The notes beneath the pieces are model-generated. The model was given only the letters and a program-made list of their open reading frames with translations. It ran no database searches and was not told where the DNA came from. This document shows, one piece after another, positions 10,101-20,069 of a stretch of 64,000 bases of DNA. The DNA is taken from positions 3,782,001-3,846,000 of the forward strand of contig OZ020244.1 of assembly GCA_963971285.1 (NCBI GenBank). Reading direction: 5' to 3'. Each line of letters begins with the position of its first letter. Within the stretch, counting starts at the first letter, position 1. The translations under genes were made by a program, and so were the position numbers. Source of the DNA: Astropecten irregularis. Its lineage: Eukaryota > Echinodermata > Asteroidea > Paxillosida > Astropectinidae.

Positions 10101-13100
10101 TTCCTTGGAGCTGCCCTGACTGATTTTGATCTTAGCCAGGGATCCAATGTTTACATCTACAGGGGCTGCACTGTTTTGGTGCTAAGGTGTTGACCAAACT
10201 AGAACAAAAATACTCTGTAATTACGGGGAAGTATGAGTCATATCAAGTATAAAGTGACCTGGTCTCAATTTCATGGACTTGTTAACTGACCTAGGGTCAA
10301 TTTCACCAAACTCAAAATAACTTACTATCAATCAGGGCTAAAAATATCCACTAGAATGGACCGAGTCTAGTGATTTCAGTGTCGGTCTAGTAAAGTGTGT
10401 ACTGCACTAGTCCGGCTGTCTAGTGATTTCTTTTCCTTGCACAAATAAAATGGTTCCTAAATTGATGATTTTTGACACATTATTGCATACAATTACGGTT
10501 TTCCTATGTACAAGAATGCCACAGGTCTAGTGGAAAAGTTCAGCGATCGATTTCACCAAACTCATCACAACTTACTATAAATCGTAGGACTTGTGATAGC
10601 AGTCCTACGTAGGATAGGCCCCCTGCAATGGGTTATCCTTCGTATCTCGAGTTAAAATCGATCATGGGGCTTTGTGAAATCCACCCCAGGTCTAGTAAAA
10701 TGCTTCAGCTACTAGACCTGCTGTCCAGTGCTTTTTTCACGAAATTCAACCCCTGTCAATCGTAGGACTTTTGATGCAATGCAGCCCTACGTAGGATACA
10801 ATGGGTCATCCTTCGTCACTTGAGTTATGATTGGTCGTAGGGCTTTGTGAAAACGACCCCAGGTACTTGTAAATGAAAGGTGGAAGTTGGTCAGTTGAAT
10901 CACCCACACAGGAGTAAATGGAACCAGAGGGGAATATTCCCAGGCTGTTTACATCAGGCTAAATATAGGCCACCATCTTGAACAGTTAAAAACAGGTCAG
11001 CATGTATAGCCCATGTTGAATTTATTACAGTTTTAAAGAGCAGGGGCCAATTTCATCTAGCAGGGATGTGATTTTTTCAGGAAAAATCCTGATTTCAGAT
11101 TTTTTGGTTTCACTTTACCTGTACAAAAGTATAGGAAATGTATGATTATCAGTTTTTTGGGCTCTGTTTTCAGGGTTTTTATGCAAGTACAATCACAGCC
11201 CTGATCTAGCTTCTTAAGCACATATGACTTAAACAGCATTGCTAATGCTGCGCGTATCTTTCATGATCCTTGGGATATAGTGGTATGTGAGTGGTTTCAT
11301 GGCTTCTGACTGCCAAACGAACAAAGATAATTGACTATTTGGGACACCACCAACGTAGGGATGGATAGCTCAGTTGGTGGAGCACCGGTACAGTCTTCCA
11401 GGGTCACAGGTTTGAATCCTGCTCCAATAAACTTTTCTATGTTCACGTTTCAATAACTGAAACAACTTAGACACTTGTCATTGAACAAAAATCCATATTT
11501 ACATGTACTCCGCTTACTGGCACTCAGGATTTCTGCTTAGTCATGTACCCTTTAGCATGTGCAGATTTGGTGGCTGATATTTTCAAGCCTCCATTGGTGG
11601 TCAAATTAAAGACATGAAATCTTTGAATGGTAAGCACGCTCTGTAACTTCATGATCCAGTGTAAGAATCTTTGAATTGTGGTTTCTACAAGGTCTGTATA
11701 TGGTTGAGTCAGATATATCATTATTTTGCTGAGATGGGGATGAGTCGCGTAGCTGCCTGGGGGATGGCTATCAGAAGACCGAAGGACTACCGCTTGAAGG
11801 TAGATGCGACAACGCGCTGTTGCGGCGCATGCTCCCACTGATTGATTGATTGATACAAGGCCTACAATGATAAAGCAAGACCTCAGTATCCACCTTAGTG
11901 ATGCAGTGTTCTCCTAGACACTGCCAGAGCATTCTGCTCAGAGCTCTATGTTGTTTTCAGATCAAGACAGCTCAATCGAGTGTCACTTCACGGGAGTGGG
12001 TCAACAAAGAATGCTTTCTTAGAGTCTATGGGACCCACCTTTATGTAATGTTTGATGACTTTGCTGTCCAGTTCGTCATCCCCTTGACCCATGTCTTCGG
12101 CCATCTTGATGATGTCGTCTATGGTGGACCCGTCGTCTTCGAACTTGATGTCGTAAGCTCGGTTGGGCACGTCCTCTCCCTGGAGTTTGACCATCTCTTC
12201 AAGGTACTGCTGATCTACTTTGTCCATAGCTTCTTTGAAGTCATTCCGCAAACCCTACAAACAAATACGTGATATTACAGTATTAGTACAACAATCCTAC
12301 ATAAACCTTTTGGCATTCCCGGAGATTAGTCCACTCTGGTTAGCTGGTAACCAGACCCAACAGCTGAAGAGTCATATTTAGGTGAGTTAGTTTACTGTAG
12401 AAGCTGGGTACCAGCTAACCAGAGTGGCATTATCTCCGGGAATGCCAACCTTTTTATCCCATCTTTGGATGGTCTGTATTGAATGTGATGTTATATAGAC
12501 CTTTCTTCGGTTTACAAACAACTGCTGGTGGTTGACATGGGAGGCCAAACGTTGCAAAATATTTCATTTTCTTGACAGAATATGTGACCAAATCGTGTTT
12601 TGTTCATTACATTCAGCAATATCTTAGAATGTTTACAAAATATTGTTTACAAATTGTGGTTATGTGGTTTTGCTTGGCTTTGATGGCTCTCCATAGTTTC
12701 CACCATCTTGGTTGGCAAAAACCTGGACCACTACAGATTCTGCCCAACTTGGAAAAAGACATCTGTGGAACTGTCCAATTGTTTGAGTTTTTATCTTTCA
12801 CAAATTTGAATGTGACCTCTGACCTTGTTGATTTCCGGCGCCAACATTTCGTACCGTCGCAGTCTGAAAAACGCCTCGGCGTCTGATTCACCGAATAACC
12901 TGATTGGTTCCAGTCGTTCCCTCAAACGTTTTATGACCTGTTGACCGAAGAAGAAATCAGCATTTTTAACATCTCTTAAAAATAGAAAAGTGAACAAAGA
13001 AAAATTTACTGGAGCTGGATTCGAACCAGTGACCTCCAGAATACCGTACCAACGCTCTTACATGTACCAACAGAGCTATCCAGCCCTATGTTGGTGGTGT

Positions 13101-15330
13101 AACTAATAGTCAATTATCTTTGTTTGTTTGGCAGTCAGAAGACACGTTTCAATCCTAGCAGGATCTTTCTCAAAGCGTTTTGATCCTAGCAAGATCTTTT
13201 TCAAAGACTTTGAGAAACATCCTGCTAGGATCAAAAAGCATTAGGCCTTCCTAACTCCAAGCATTTTATCAATTTCAGGTCATTATTTTGGCCGATGAGC
13301 AGTTTGCTGCAGTTTATTACTTGTATTGACTTAGAAAAGATAACAGATGATTTCAATTCCTATGTTCAAAGGGATAAACTCAGCGAAAATCTATCCCATT
13401 CCCAAACACTGTGGAATGACCTCTGTGCAAACGCAAAAAGATATATTTTACCTCTTGTCTTGACAGAGTGATAAGGTTTGGGTCCATCGTCTCTGTAGAC
13501 TCTCTCCGAAGGTTGGCTTCTTTAGTTTCCTTAGATTCCGCATCATCATCCTGAAATAAACAAAGAAAAATCAGATAGAAACAGTTTGATTTCGAGAGCA
13601 ACCAATTTCAGAGATATTCTGTCGGTTGGTAATACGTTAAATGTGTAAGTACACTCCAGTGCATTGTGCTATGCGTGCTTGTTTTCACTCCAGCCACATT
13701 GTCAAGCATTGTTCAGTGACCAAAAAAGCCAGGATGTTCAACCGAGAATTCTCAGTGAGAAAAATATCAATTTTAAAAAAATAGTTGACTAACCTTTTGA
13801 TGTCTTTTTCTGTAGTCTTCTTCCTGTTTTTTCATCAGCTCACCTCGTTTGAAAAAATTCTTCCCGGAATCCTGATTTAAAAAAGGAGTAGGCCTAAGAA
13901 GTTTTCATCAAGTTTCATGTATTGTTAATCAGTGTCAATTCTGAAGCGGGTCAACTCATATGCCGACCAATTTGTACGCTGTTTGGTCAACTCGTATGCC
14001 GACGAACTCGTACAAAATGACCAACTGAACTCGTACGTCGACCAACTCGTACCCTGACCAACTCATCATAGTCGTATGCCACTCATGTAATTATTAATTA
14101 ATAAGAGTTTTATGATAGATTTTTTTTTTTATCAGGATTTTTTTGTGAGATTTTGTTTGAGGGATTGGTATTTTGGCGATTGTGGGTTTACGGGATCCCA
14201 AAACACATTGATTTTTTTGGCTCTGAACTAACTTCTACTCCTCAAAAATGATACTTTTGACTTTCAGCAAATGTTCCTAGGTCCTTAAAAGCCTACATTG
14301 AAGAAATTTGTTAAACATTTCAGGGTTAAAATTCAATTTTCTTACGCGCTTCTTGTAAACTTTAAAACAGACCGTCTGATCGCGTGAGGCCATTTTGTCT
14401 GGTCTGATTAGTCTAGTGCCCAGACCCAACAGACCAAGAGTCCTCAAAATGTCAGAGTGGAAACCAGACTATTCTCGTCTGCGGCCGTCCGTGCGGCGGT
14501 GAAATGGTACAATCTTGGTTACCGTTTTTACCCCATAATTTCCCTCAAAATCAAAGCCCTGCCCTCTTTCCAAAAATTTAAGCTTGGTAATATAGAGGAG
14601 GAGACCAACAAAGTATATGTAGGTAAGTTACTTTTCAAAAAGAAGTTTCGGAAAGAATTCCACTGATGACCATAATTTGTACACAACTCTATGGAACCAA
14701 CAGAGGGCGTTTTGAGCAAGATGGCTGCCGCTATATTGGAAGTGTACAATTTGTAGGTAAAAAACCCTGTAAAACTCACTTTTCAGATATCCTACCCAAG
14801 TTTTCCACACCTGAGATTGAAGTTAATCATCATTTGTATCCAATAAGTTAACTCTTGGAGGATATAATCCTTTTTCCGTAATGGTCACCAGTGGAATTCT
14901 TTCCGAAGTTTCCTTTCCTTTATAGTTTTAGGACCCGTAAAGCTACAATCCCCGTGCCCCGGTATTTTTGTCCTGCATGTCCTGGGGCCGGGCGGGGAAT
15001 AGGCTATCATCGAAAACCAACAAATAACTTGAATTGTATCCAATAATATGACACAACAGAGGATTACAATTTTTCTGTAGGCCTAATGGCCGTAAGTGGA
15101 ATTCTTTCCCAAAATACACATCCCCAAAAAATAAAGGAGAAAAACTAAAAAGGGAAAAGTAGCCTATAGTTTTTATCACGAAATAGGTGCAACACTCGAT
15201 TCCCGTTGTCCGACAGTGCGTAAATGTAAATAAATAAAATAGTCTCGAAAAACACGCTTACCGGAGCAACGATTTTACTTTCTTCAAGTTGTTTCCTTTT
15301 CCTGGCAATCTCAGCTTTAAGAAAATCCAT
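7081..15330 (-). CDS. PRPF18: Pre-mRNA-splicing factor 18 (PRPF18), nine exons, C-terminal exon not found
   Basis: PRPF18 acts in the second catalytic step of splicing in the spliceosome, near U5 snRNP, with the Slu7 partner (family knowledge). Coding exons on the minus strand are 15330-15262, 13871-13794, 13550-13452, 12937-12824, 12254-12039, 9359-9219, 8751-8680, 8374-8257 and 7118-7081. All junctions are GT..AG and all phases agree, giving 315 residues. The start is [17 protein letters not shown]. Residues about 78-113 ([20 protein letters not shown] and onward) are the splicing-factor motif shared with Prp4. The Prp18 helical domain follows ([18 protein letters not shown]). The invariant loop [20 protein letters not shown] is intact, then [12 protein letters not shown]. 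Human PRPF18 has 342 residues, so about 26 are missing. Introns hold many repeats, but no exon is interrupted. Confidence 0.95.
7325..7620 (+). repeat. Dispersed relative of the 82-bp tandem family
   Basis: It has TGATCCAGTCCCCCGGAGACTG and CAGCTCTTGTCTTGTGTGGTA, as in the array at 41.9-42.5 kb. It is split by a SINE-B insertion at 7413-7546. Confidence 0.7.
7413..7546 (+). mobile_element. 5'-truncated SINE, family B, with 12-bp target-site duplication
   Basis: AGCTCTTGTCTT occurs at 7401-7412 and again at 7547-7558, immediately flanking the insert. The insert starts inside the tRNA-like head (CTGCACTAGTAAGCAGGAGG), keeps the B-box GGGTTCAAATCCC and ends in GCCTAATTTGCATATT. This is a clear retroposition footprint. 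Confidence 0.85.
7862..8007. mobile_element. MITE, family O (single copy seen)
   Basis: The inverted ends are GGCCTGTTTGTTTC and GAAACAAACAGGCC, beside TATAG on both sides. It lies in a PRPF18 intron and has no coding capacity. Confidence 0.65.
8257..8374 (-). CDS. PRPF18: PRPF18 exon 8 (conserved loop)
   Basis: It encodes [19 protein letters not shown] and then [20 protein letters not shown], the most conserved loop of Prp18, needed for the second splicing step in yeast (established). It ends in phase 1 at donor GTATCC. Confidence 0.95.
8410..8612. mobile_element. Palindromic element, family I
   Basis: The arms are rich in GGCTCCGGCTCC and inverted GAGCCGGAGCC. The core has GGCTGCGGTTCAGAAGTAGA and GAAAACAGAGCTTCA, shared with 45389, 48848 and 49574. 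Confidence 0.75.
8680..8751 (-). CDS. PRPF18: PRPF18 exon 7
   Basis: It encodes 24 residues, [20 protein letters not shown] then DYVK, matching the family helix IIKFMLQREYVK. The donor GTAATG is used. Reading through it would add a short non-homologous tail. Confidence 0.94.
8950..9012. repeat. Fragment of the 60-bp-unit element
   Basis: It has GCGTCAGGCCCTCCTAACTT followed by GATGAGCAGTTTGCAGCAGT, the junction between one inverted 60-bp unit and its terminal flank. It lies in a PRPF18 intron. Confidence 0.7.
9219..9359 (-). CDS. PRPF18: PRPF18 exon 6
   Basis: It encodes 47 residues, [20 protein letters not shown] and onward, the first helices of the Prp18 domain. The acceptor is CTTAAAG and the donor GTAGGC. 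The preceding intron is about 2.7 kb and filled with nested repeats. Confidence 0.95.
9409..9560 (-). mobile_element. tRNA-derived SINE, family A, copy 3
   Basis: On the minus strand the tRNA part is at 9538-9465, with TAGCTCAGTTGG and a B-box GGTCGCCAGTTCGAATCC. The CCACAAGGGAAACTGACTGG tail is shared with copy 1. The leader is mostly missing. It lies in PRPF18 intron 5. Confidence 0.8.
9703..9946. mobile_element. MITE, family B1
   Basis: It begins GGCAAATTTCATAGAGCTGC and ends in TTGGTGCTTAAGCAGTTTTG. The interior runs in the opposite direction to the 602 copy. Confidence 0.8.
10302..10859. mobile_element. Triple-nested MITE cluster (C within X within C)
   Basis: The outer family C copy is split into 10302-10333 (GGGTCAATTTCACCAAACTC) and 10755-10859 (ending GTGAAAACGACCCC). 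The insert is a family X element at 10334-10754 flanked by TCAATC on both sides. A second, complete C copy sits inside that at about 10543-10687. Confidence 0.7.
11061..11203. mobile_element. MITE-like repeat, family T
   Basis: It begins AGGGATGTGATTTTTTCAGG and ends TACAATCACAGCCCT. The interior CACTTTACCTGTACAAAAG is shared with the copy at 51793. Confidence 0.7.
11263..11460 (+). mobile_element. tRNA-derived SINE, family A, copy 4
   Basis: The leader is complete (CTTGGGATATAGTGGTATGT to GGGACACCACCAAC). The tRNA part at 11362-11432 has TAGCTCAGTTGGTGG and GGTTTGAATCC. It is inserted in PRPF18 intron 5. Confidence 0.8.
12039..12254 (-). CDS. PRPF18: PRPF18 exon 5
   Basis: It encodes 72 residues from [20 protein letters not shown] to KVIKHYIK, entering the Prp18 domain. 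The acceptor is TTTGTAG and the donor GTGGGT. The acidic middle ([20 protein letters not shown]) corresponds to the variable acidic linker of the family. Confidence 0.95.
12311..12447. mobile_element. Palindromic MITE, family P
   Basis: The inverted ends are TGGCATTCCCGGAGATTA and TATCTCCGGGAATGCCA. The inner arms CCACTCTGGTTAGCTGG and CCAGCTAACCAGAGTGG extend them. It lies in PRPF18 intron 4. Confidence 0.8.
12592..12740 (-). repeat. Dispersed repeat, family U
   Basis: It matches 51954-52100 in inverse orientation (CCAAGATGGTGG, CTATGGAGAGCCATCA and AATTTGTA-rich motifs). Its end is 85 bp from PRPF18 exon 4. No coding capacity is evident. Confidence 0.65.
12824..12937 (-). CDS. PRPF18: PRPF18 exon 4
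   Basis: It encodes 38 residues, [20 protein letters not shown] and onward, completing the splicing-factor motif. The segment EMLAPEINK matches the family's EILTPEVNK. Confidence 0.95.
12977..13139 (-). mobile_element. tRNA-derived SINE, family A, copy 5
   Basis: The tRNA part on the minus strand has GGTTCGAATCC, but the A-box arm carries an insertion (TACATGTAC). It abuts PRPF18 exon 4 by about 40 bp and abuts the 60-bp solo element on its right. Confidence 0.75.
13140..13330. mobile_element. Solo foldback copy of the 60-bp-unit element
   Basis: Forward units (ATCCTAGCAGGATCTTTCTC) are followed by an inverted one (CATCCTGCTAGGATCAAAAA). The terminal flank comes next: GCATTTTATCAATTTCAGGT, then GATGAGCAGTTTGCTGCAGT. 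There is no long array, so this may approximate the minimal element. Confidence 0.75.
13452..13550 (-). CDS. PRPF18: PRPF18 exon 3
   Basis: It encodes 33 residues with an acidic linker ([14 protein letters not shown]) leading into ITLSRQE, the first turn of the splicing-factor motif. The acceptor is TTTCAG and the donor GTAAAA. Confidence 0.93.
13794..13871 (-). CDS. PRPF18: PRPF18 exon 2
   Basis: It encodes 26 residues, [20 protein letters not shown] and onward, a charged segment that aligns with the KKYFKRSELAKKEEE region of vertebrate PRPF18. The acceptor is AAATCAG and the donor GTTAGT. Confidence 0.92.
13945..14085. repeat. Degenerate short tandem repeat in PRPF18 intron 1
   Basis: Words such as CAACTCGTATGCCGACCAAC and ACTCGTAC recur about seven times with irregular spacing. 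Confidence 0.65.
15262..15330 (-). CDS. PRPF18: PRPF18 exon 1 (start codon)
   Basis: ATG is at 15330-15328 and the exon encodes 23 residues, ending in ESKIVAP, before donor GTAAGC. The N-terminal [13 protein letters not shown] matches the MDxLKxEIxRKR start of the family, which fixes the start. Confidence 0.93.
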
Positions 15331-16193
15331 TTTGATGGATAATTTAAGCGTTTCTGTCGTGATTTTAAGTTAATTTCTTGAATTAAAACGTCTGAAACTG
15401 CACTTCGACTTTCTCAACGCGCAGACGACATTTTGTGTGTACTGTTAATATAGGCGAGCTACGTAGAGGCGGTTGACAGACCATTAACGTGTAATGGATA
15501 GTCTCTTTAGTCTGGTATACGCTCACTTGCTCATCACACATTGAACTACACACAGCTGTTGCAGCACGCTGGCACTTTTTAACAAGTAAGATTCTTCTTT
15601 TTTCACTTATTTGAACTTTTTGATGCCAATTGCTTATTTCCAAGTTAAATTTGATTATCAGGTAAGATTCAGAGATGACACGAAGCCAAAGAAGGATGTG
15701 TGGGACTTCTAAGTTAGAGTTCAGTTAGGACACTTTGAGTTTGAATGTTATTATTTGGCACAGCTGTCAGTGTCATGTCACAGTGTCAGTAAACATAAAA
15801 CAGCGACATTGTCATTGGTAGTGTACAGTGACAGTGTCAGTCAGTGTGGTTTTAGGCCTTGGGACTACATTGAACTTCAAGTTTTTGATTTTACAAGTTT
15901 AGCATAGCCCATAGGCCATAGCCTAGGGGAGGGAATAATCGGGGTTTTGTCTACTCAACTGTGTTTCGACCTTAATGTACTTCGAATGCAGCGCCGCGGC
16001 ATGGCAGCCATTTATCTCAAAACGTCCTCAGCTGGTTCCATAGAATTCAACAGAATTGTTGCAAAAGTGAGTGCAATTCTTCCAGGACATTTTTAATGGC
16101 TAACACTTTTCCCTAAAATAATGACGCTTAGGCCCTAATGTTATTTTTTGCACTTCATCCCATACTGATACTGATAAGCCTATAAAGGAGTAA
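15331..16193. other. 5' flank of PRPF18, promoter not resolved
   Basis: Upstream of the PRPF18 start there is no clear TATA box or other promoter motif. At 15755-15850 the word CAGTGTCA or close variants recurs. There is no supported gene. Confidence 0.3.
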
Positions 16194-16340
16194 TAGCGCT
16201 CTGCACTTGCGCTAAAAATAGCACCGGATCTCAGACAAACATTGCAACCATACAAACGTGCGTGCAATGTACACTACGTGTGGGAGGCAATTTTTGTCTG
16301 ACATCCGGGGATTTTGTGACGTCATTAGTGCGGAGCGCTA
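16194..16340. mobile_element. MITE, family H, with a CRE-like site
   Basis: The inverted ends are TAGCGCTCTGCACTTGCGCT and TTAGTGCGGAGCGCTA. Inner arms are CAGACAAACATTGC and TTTGTCTG. A full TGACGTCA octamer lies near 16318. Copies are at 57601 and 63214. Confidence 0.85.
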
Positions 16341-16394
16341 TCGCAGAATACCCCGGCAACCCTGCCCCTGAAAAACCCAGTGCATAAACATATG

Positions 16395-16577
16395 GGCTGC
16401 GTTCGAGCGGTTACTCTCGGTAACACGAGTGTGATGCGCGCGCAATACTCTCCGGTGCAGGAGTATACTCCCCGACGCTGGAGAGTATACTCTCGCTGAC
16501 CTGAGTGTCGTACTCCTGCCATTCAAGCGCTCAGGAGTAAACTCATGTTAACACGAGTAGCTCGCTCGAACGCAGCC
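16395..16577. mobile_element. Palindromic MITE, family Q (single copy seen)
   Basis: The inverted ends are GGCTGCGTTCGAGCG and CGCTCGAACGCAGCC. The interior repeats GGAGTATACTC and ACTCTCC motifs in both directions. Confidence 0.8.
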
Positions 16578-17154
16578 TTGATGAGCGGTCATGAACATGG
16601 GTTCAATGAGGGAGAGGTGAGTGGCGGGGTATTCTGCAATTGAGCCAAGCCGATTCTATTATATAGCCCCTGTTGTAGACTAGAACAGCTGTGATTTATT
16701 ATGAATTTTGGTCAGAAAGCTCTACAACTTTGTTGTGGTTGACAAAGAAAAACAAGGAACTCTTTGGAACTCCTTGCCTAGTACATGTTTTCCTGCATTT
16801 ACAACCCAGACAAACATACACCTTGTAAGTAGTTGCGATGATCGTAACCCTTGGTCTGACATGGGGACATGGGACCTAAGGGTTACAAAGAATAGAATTC
16901 GATTACATGCATCAGCACCTTTTTCAGTCACTCTCTACTACTCTGTGACAAAATGTTCACATTGTTTACCACTTTTACAAATCCCAATACATCACATGGA
17001 GGTTATTTACATTTCTTAAAAAAATCTTACAAGACCATTAGACCGTGGGCCAGAAATCATAGCTGCTCTGGAAAATGAGTTTCGTTTTTACTTTCGAGTG
17101 GCAACATGAAAACATGTGTTCTAGGTCAATTTGGGGGTGCTGAATTCAAATTTG

Positions 17155-17480
17155 CCTGTTGCCACGGCGTCAGACTGCTCCCTGGGCCACTATAGGGGGC
17201 GTTAATCCCATTTTTGCTCATTTTTGGGCAAAAACAGTATTTTAGGTTCATTTTCTCTGTTCTTCAATAAAATGCGTACAGATTTTGCAGATTCCTTTGT
17301 AACATCATTTCCAACGATGTTGCCACCATGTCAGACTCCTCCCAGGGCCACTATAAGGGATGTTATGCCCATTTTTGCTCATTTTTGGGCAAAAACAGTA
17401 TTTTAGGTTTATCTTCTCAGTTCTTCAATAAAATGCATTAAGATCTTGCAGATTTCTTTGTAACACCATTTCCCATGAAA
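17155..17480 (+). repeat. Two-copy tandem duplication, about 175-bp period
   Basis: The word CCCATTTTTGCTCATTTTTG, then GGCAAAAACAGTATTTTAGG and TTCTTCAATAAAATGC, occur twice in the same order. A related border (GACCGTGGGCCAGAAATCAT) at 17041 appears inverted near 20515. Confidence 0.8.
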
Positions 17481-17507
17481 ATAAATGACTACCTGAGACT
17501 TGGTGTG

Positions 17508-17575
17508 TGTGTGGGGTGGGGTGGTGGTGGGGTGGGGGGGGGGGGGGGGGGGTTAGGAGAAGGGGGCGGGGCAAC
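17508..17575 (+). repeat. G-rich simple repeat with a 20-base G run
   Basis: A GTGTGTGTGG start passes into GGGGTGG tracts and an uninterrupted G run near 17533-17552, then GGGGGCGGGGC. It could form G-quadruplexes and is also prone to assembly error. Confidence 0.85.
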
Positions 17576-17955
17576 CCCTAATTTAAGAATGCTGCTTTTC
17601 TACTGTGTGTTTATTTACTTCCAGCCATGCTATTTCTCTAAACAGGTTATTACAACCTACACGTACATTTCAATCTAGACTTGACCTGGAAACAAAAACT
17701 GAAATTTGACACAATCAACTCTCTAAAATGTGTTGCCATAGCAACTTTATTCCCCTCATTGAATCGGAACACATGTGCTTTATTTGGGAAAAATCTCCCA
17801 GTTGGCATCAAAACAGTCGTGATGTTTGGCATTGCAGAGAGTACACGCATATATAAAAATAAAAAATAACAAAATAACAACATTCAATAAAAGACAAGCA
17901 CAGAGTAATAAACTGGGAAGTCTCATTTCCATCAAATATAAGACATATGACACCT

Positions 17956-18197
17956 GGGCCAATTTCATAGATCTGGTTAAGCACAAATTTTGCTTAAGCA
18001 TGAAAATTCTTCCTTGATCAAACAGGATTACCAATCAAATGTTCATGTGATATTTAGTGCTTTTGACTTATATTTCAGCCATTGTTTGCTGAGCATAACA
18101 TTCGCAGGGAGCTTTGGCTGGCATACTGATTTTAGTTACTAAGATATTTGGTGCTAAGCAAAAATTGGTCCTTAAGCAGCTCTATGAAATTGGCCCC
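17956..18197. mobile_element. MITE, family B1
   Basis: The ends are GGGCCAATTTCATAGATCTG and CAGCTCTATGAAATTGGCCC. The interior is inverted relative to the 602 copy. Confidence 0.85.
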
Positions 18198-18479
18198 TGA
18201 ACATTACAGCCACTGTAGGCTACATAAATATCTGCGTATCAACAAAAACCTTATAATAATCACATCTTCATTGACTTAAAATGGATAGGACATTGCAGAT
18301 TTATTCACTCGAGGCCTTTAAACAGGAGCCTAAAATACCACATCTAACTTGCCAATTACACAACATGCGTGTACAATATACAGTAGTACATGTGTGTAAC
18401 TGCTGTAACCTTTTAATCTTTTAATGTCTACATACAACTAATGTGTTGTGTTCATAAATCACTGTGTATGAAAATACTA

Positions 18480-18560
18480 TCATACTATCATACTTTGGTA
18501 GGAAACCAAAACAGAAATGTTCACAGATTTATGTAAACTTACAGGGTATAAAAATGGACC
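18480..18560. mobile_element. Fragment of family E element
   Basis: CATACTTTGGTAGGAAACCA and CAGAAATGTTCACAGATTTA match one end of family E. The rest is absent. Confidence 0.6.
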
Positions 18561-18840
18561 ACATTGTATGTGTCTACAAATCATTGTTGCTGTCATCTTC
18601 ATCACTACACATTAAGTATTGGGGTCTAATTGTGAGTCACTGTGTTCTGACAGAGGTCAATGCAACATAGTTCACCGGATAGACAACAACAATTTTACAT
18701 GAACTACAATGTCCCTTCTTACACTTGCAAGACACACTCTGCAGCACATTCAGGGGAGCCACAGAAGCTGATGTCCTTTCTGCATATATGATGCATTCAA
18801 CAAGCAACACCTGTATGATTTGTCCTTTGTCCTCTCTCAT

Positions 18841-20069
18841 TTATGAGTCTCCTCTTGCTGGTGATTTGTAGGGCTCCAGCATCACTGACTCCATCCTCTG
18901 CTGAATCACTTGATTTTGGCCACATTGTAGAATCTAAAAATAAACCACACAATGTCTGCCTTTCAATTTTCAACATACCTAGAATTAAAAGTGATATATG
19001 ATAAGTGCATTACCGGTAATTGTTTATCTATAGAAATTATAATCTATTGAAAACAAAATGTATCCACTTGGATAGAAATCCAAGGATAAAACAGTGTTCC
19101 GATGAGTGTAATGTTAGAACCAATTCTCTAAAAAAAAAACAGGTTACACTATTCATAAGTTTTACTGGCCCAAAACTTTAAAATATGTCTGACATAAACA
19201 GGGCTACTGTATCACCTGAGAAGGGAAAATATGACAGATGCAAAAACTGAATGAATTTATTGATGATGGGAAGGAGTTATATATTTGGGGACTCCTCTTA
19301 ATTATTTAAACCCTCTCTAGGTGAGTCCAAAAGCTGTTATTCTCTGTTAAACCAAATACACCGCCCCGCCAGCTCCGGAAAGATTTTTCTTCAATGCCCC
19401 CACCAGAATTGGTCAAGAACACCAACATTTTGGCAAATGACCATACAGTTGTGTTCACAAGTACACTGATGTTTACGTATACACATACTGTACTTTGTTA
19501 ATTGTAATTTTGCTATACACCTAATTTTTATAAATGTCAGGGCCGATTTCACTCATGCTTTGTAATCATCGCTAAATCCCAAGTCCATCACTAAACGGAA
19601 AATCAAACGTTACGTTGCATAGCAATTTCCATGTAGCGATGGATTTGGACTTCAGTGATGATCGCAAAGCGTTAGTGAAATCGGCCCCAGAATTCTATTT
19701 TAGGCAGAAAGCCCCATTTACGTAAACACACGTGTCATGTTTGGTCATTATACCCTGCTAAGAACATGTTTTCCTACTGCAGGAATATTCCCAACTTAGC
19801 CTATATAGGTCTAGTAATAGATTTTAATTATTAACTCAATTTTTGTATGCACATAATTTAGGCCCATAAAACCCAGGATTGCCTGGATTAAAATCTTTCT
19901 ACAATCCCGCCAATGCATCATATGGATAACGAACGTTGAAATCGAAAACTGACCTTAACAAAGTTAACAGCAACAGTGAATCATGAATGACAGGCCTGGC
20001 GAATTCAATGTTTACTGACGATGACAGCTATACTCCGGCCTCGTTTTCCATGATTTCTACGTTAGCCAT
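18841..20069 (-). CDS. Weak candidate: small two-exon gene, 42 residues, unknown product
   Basis: Exon A at 20069-20034 encodes MANVEIMENEAG and is followed by GTATAG. Exon B begins at 18933 after TTTTTAG in matching phase 0 and reads ILQCGQNQVIQQRMESVM, then LEPYKSPARGDS, to TAA at 18843-18841. A stronger donor (AAG then GTCAGT) lies at 19954-19953, and using it would change the frame. Upstream, ATGGCGGCG at about 20215 opens a 24-codon frame that could be a uORF. No family is recognised. It may equally be a noncoding transcript or chance. Confidence 0.22.
19550..19688. mobile_element. MITE, family D
   Basis: The ends are GGGCCGATTTCACTCATGCT and GTTAGTGAAATCGGCCCC. Inner arms (ATCGCTAAATCCCAAGTCCA and GCGATGGATTTGGACTTCAG) pair. 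It is the same family as 23221. Confidence 0.85.

Noticed and set aside
11898-12272. 124-residue plus-strand ORF
   Set aside because: It lies antisense to PRPF18 exon 5, whose minus-strand reading matches the family exactly.
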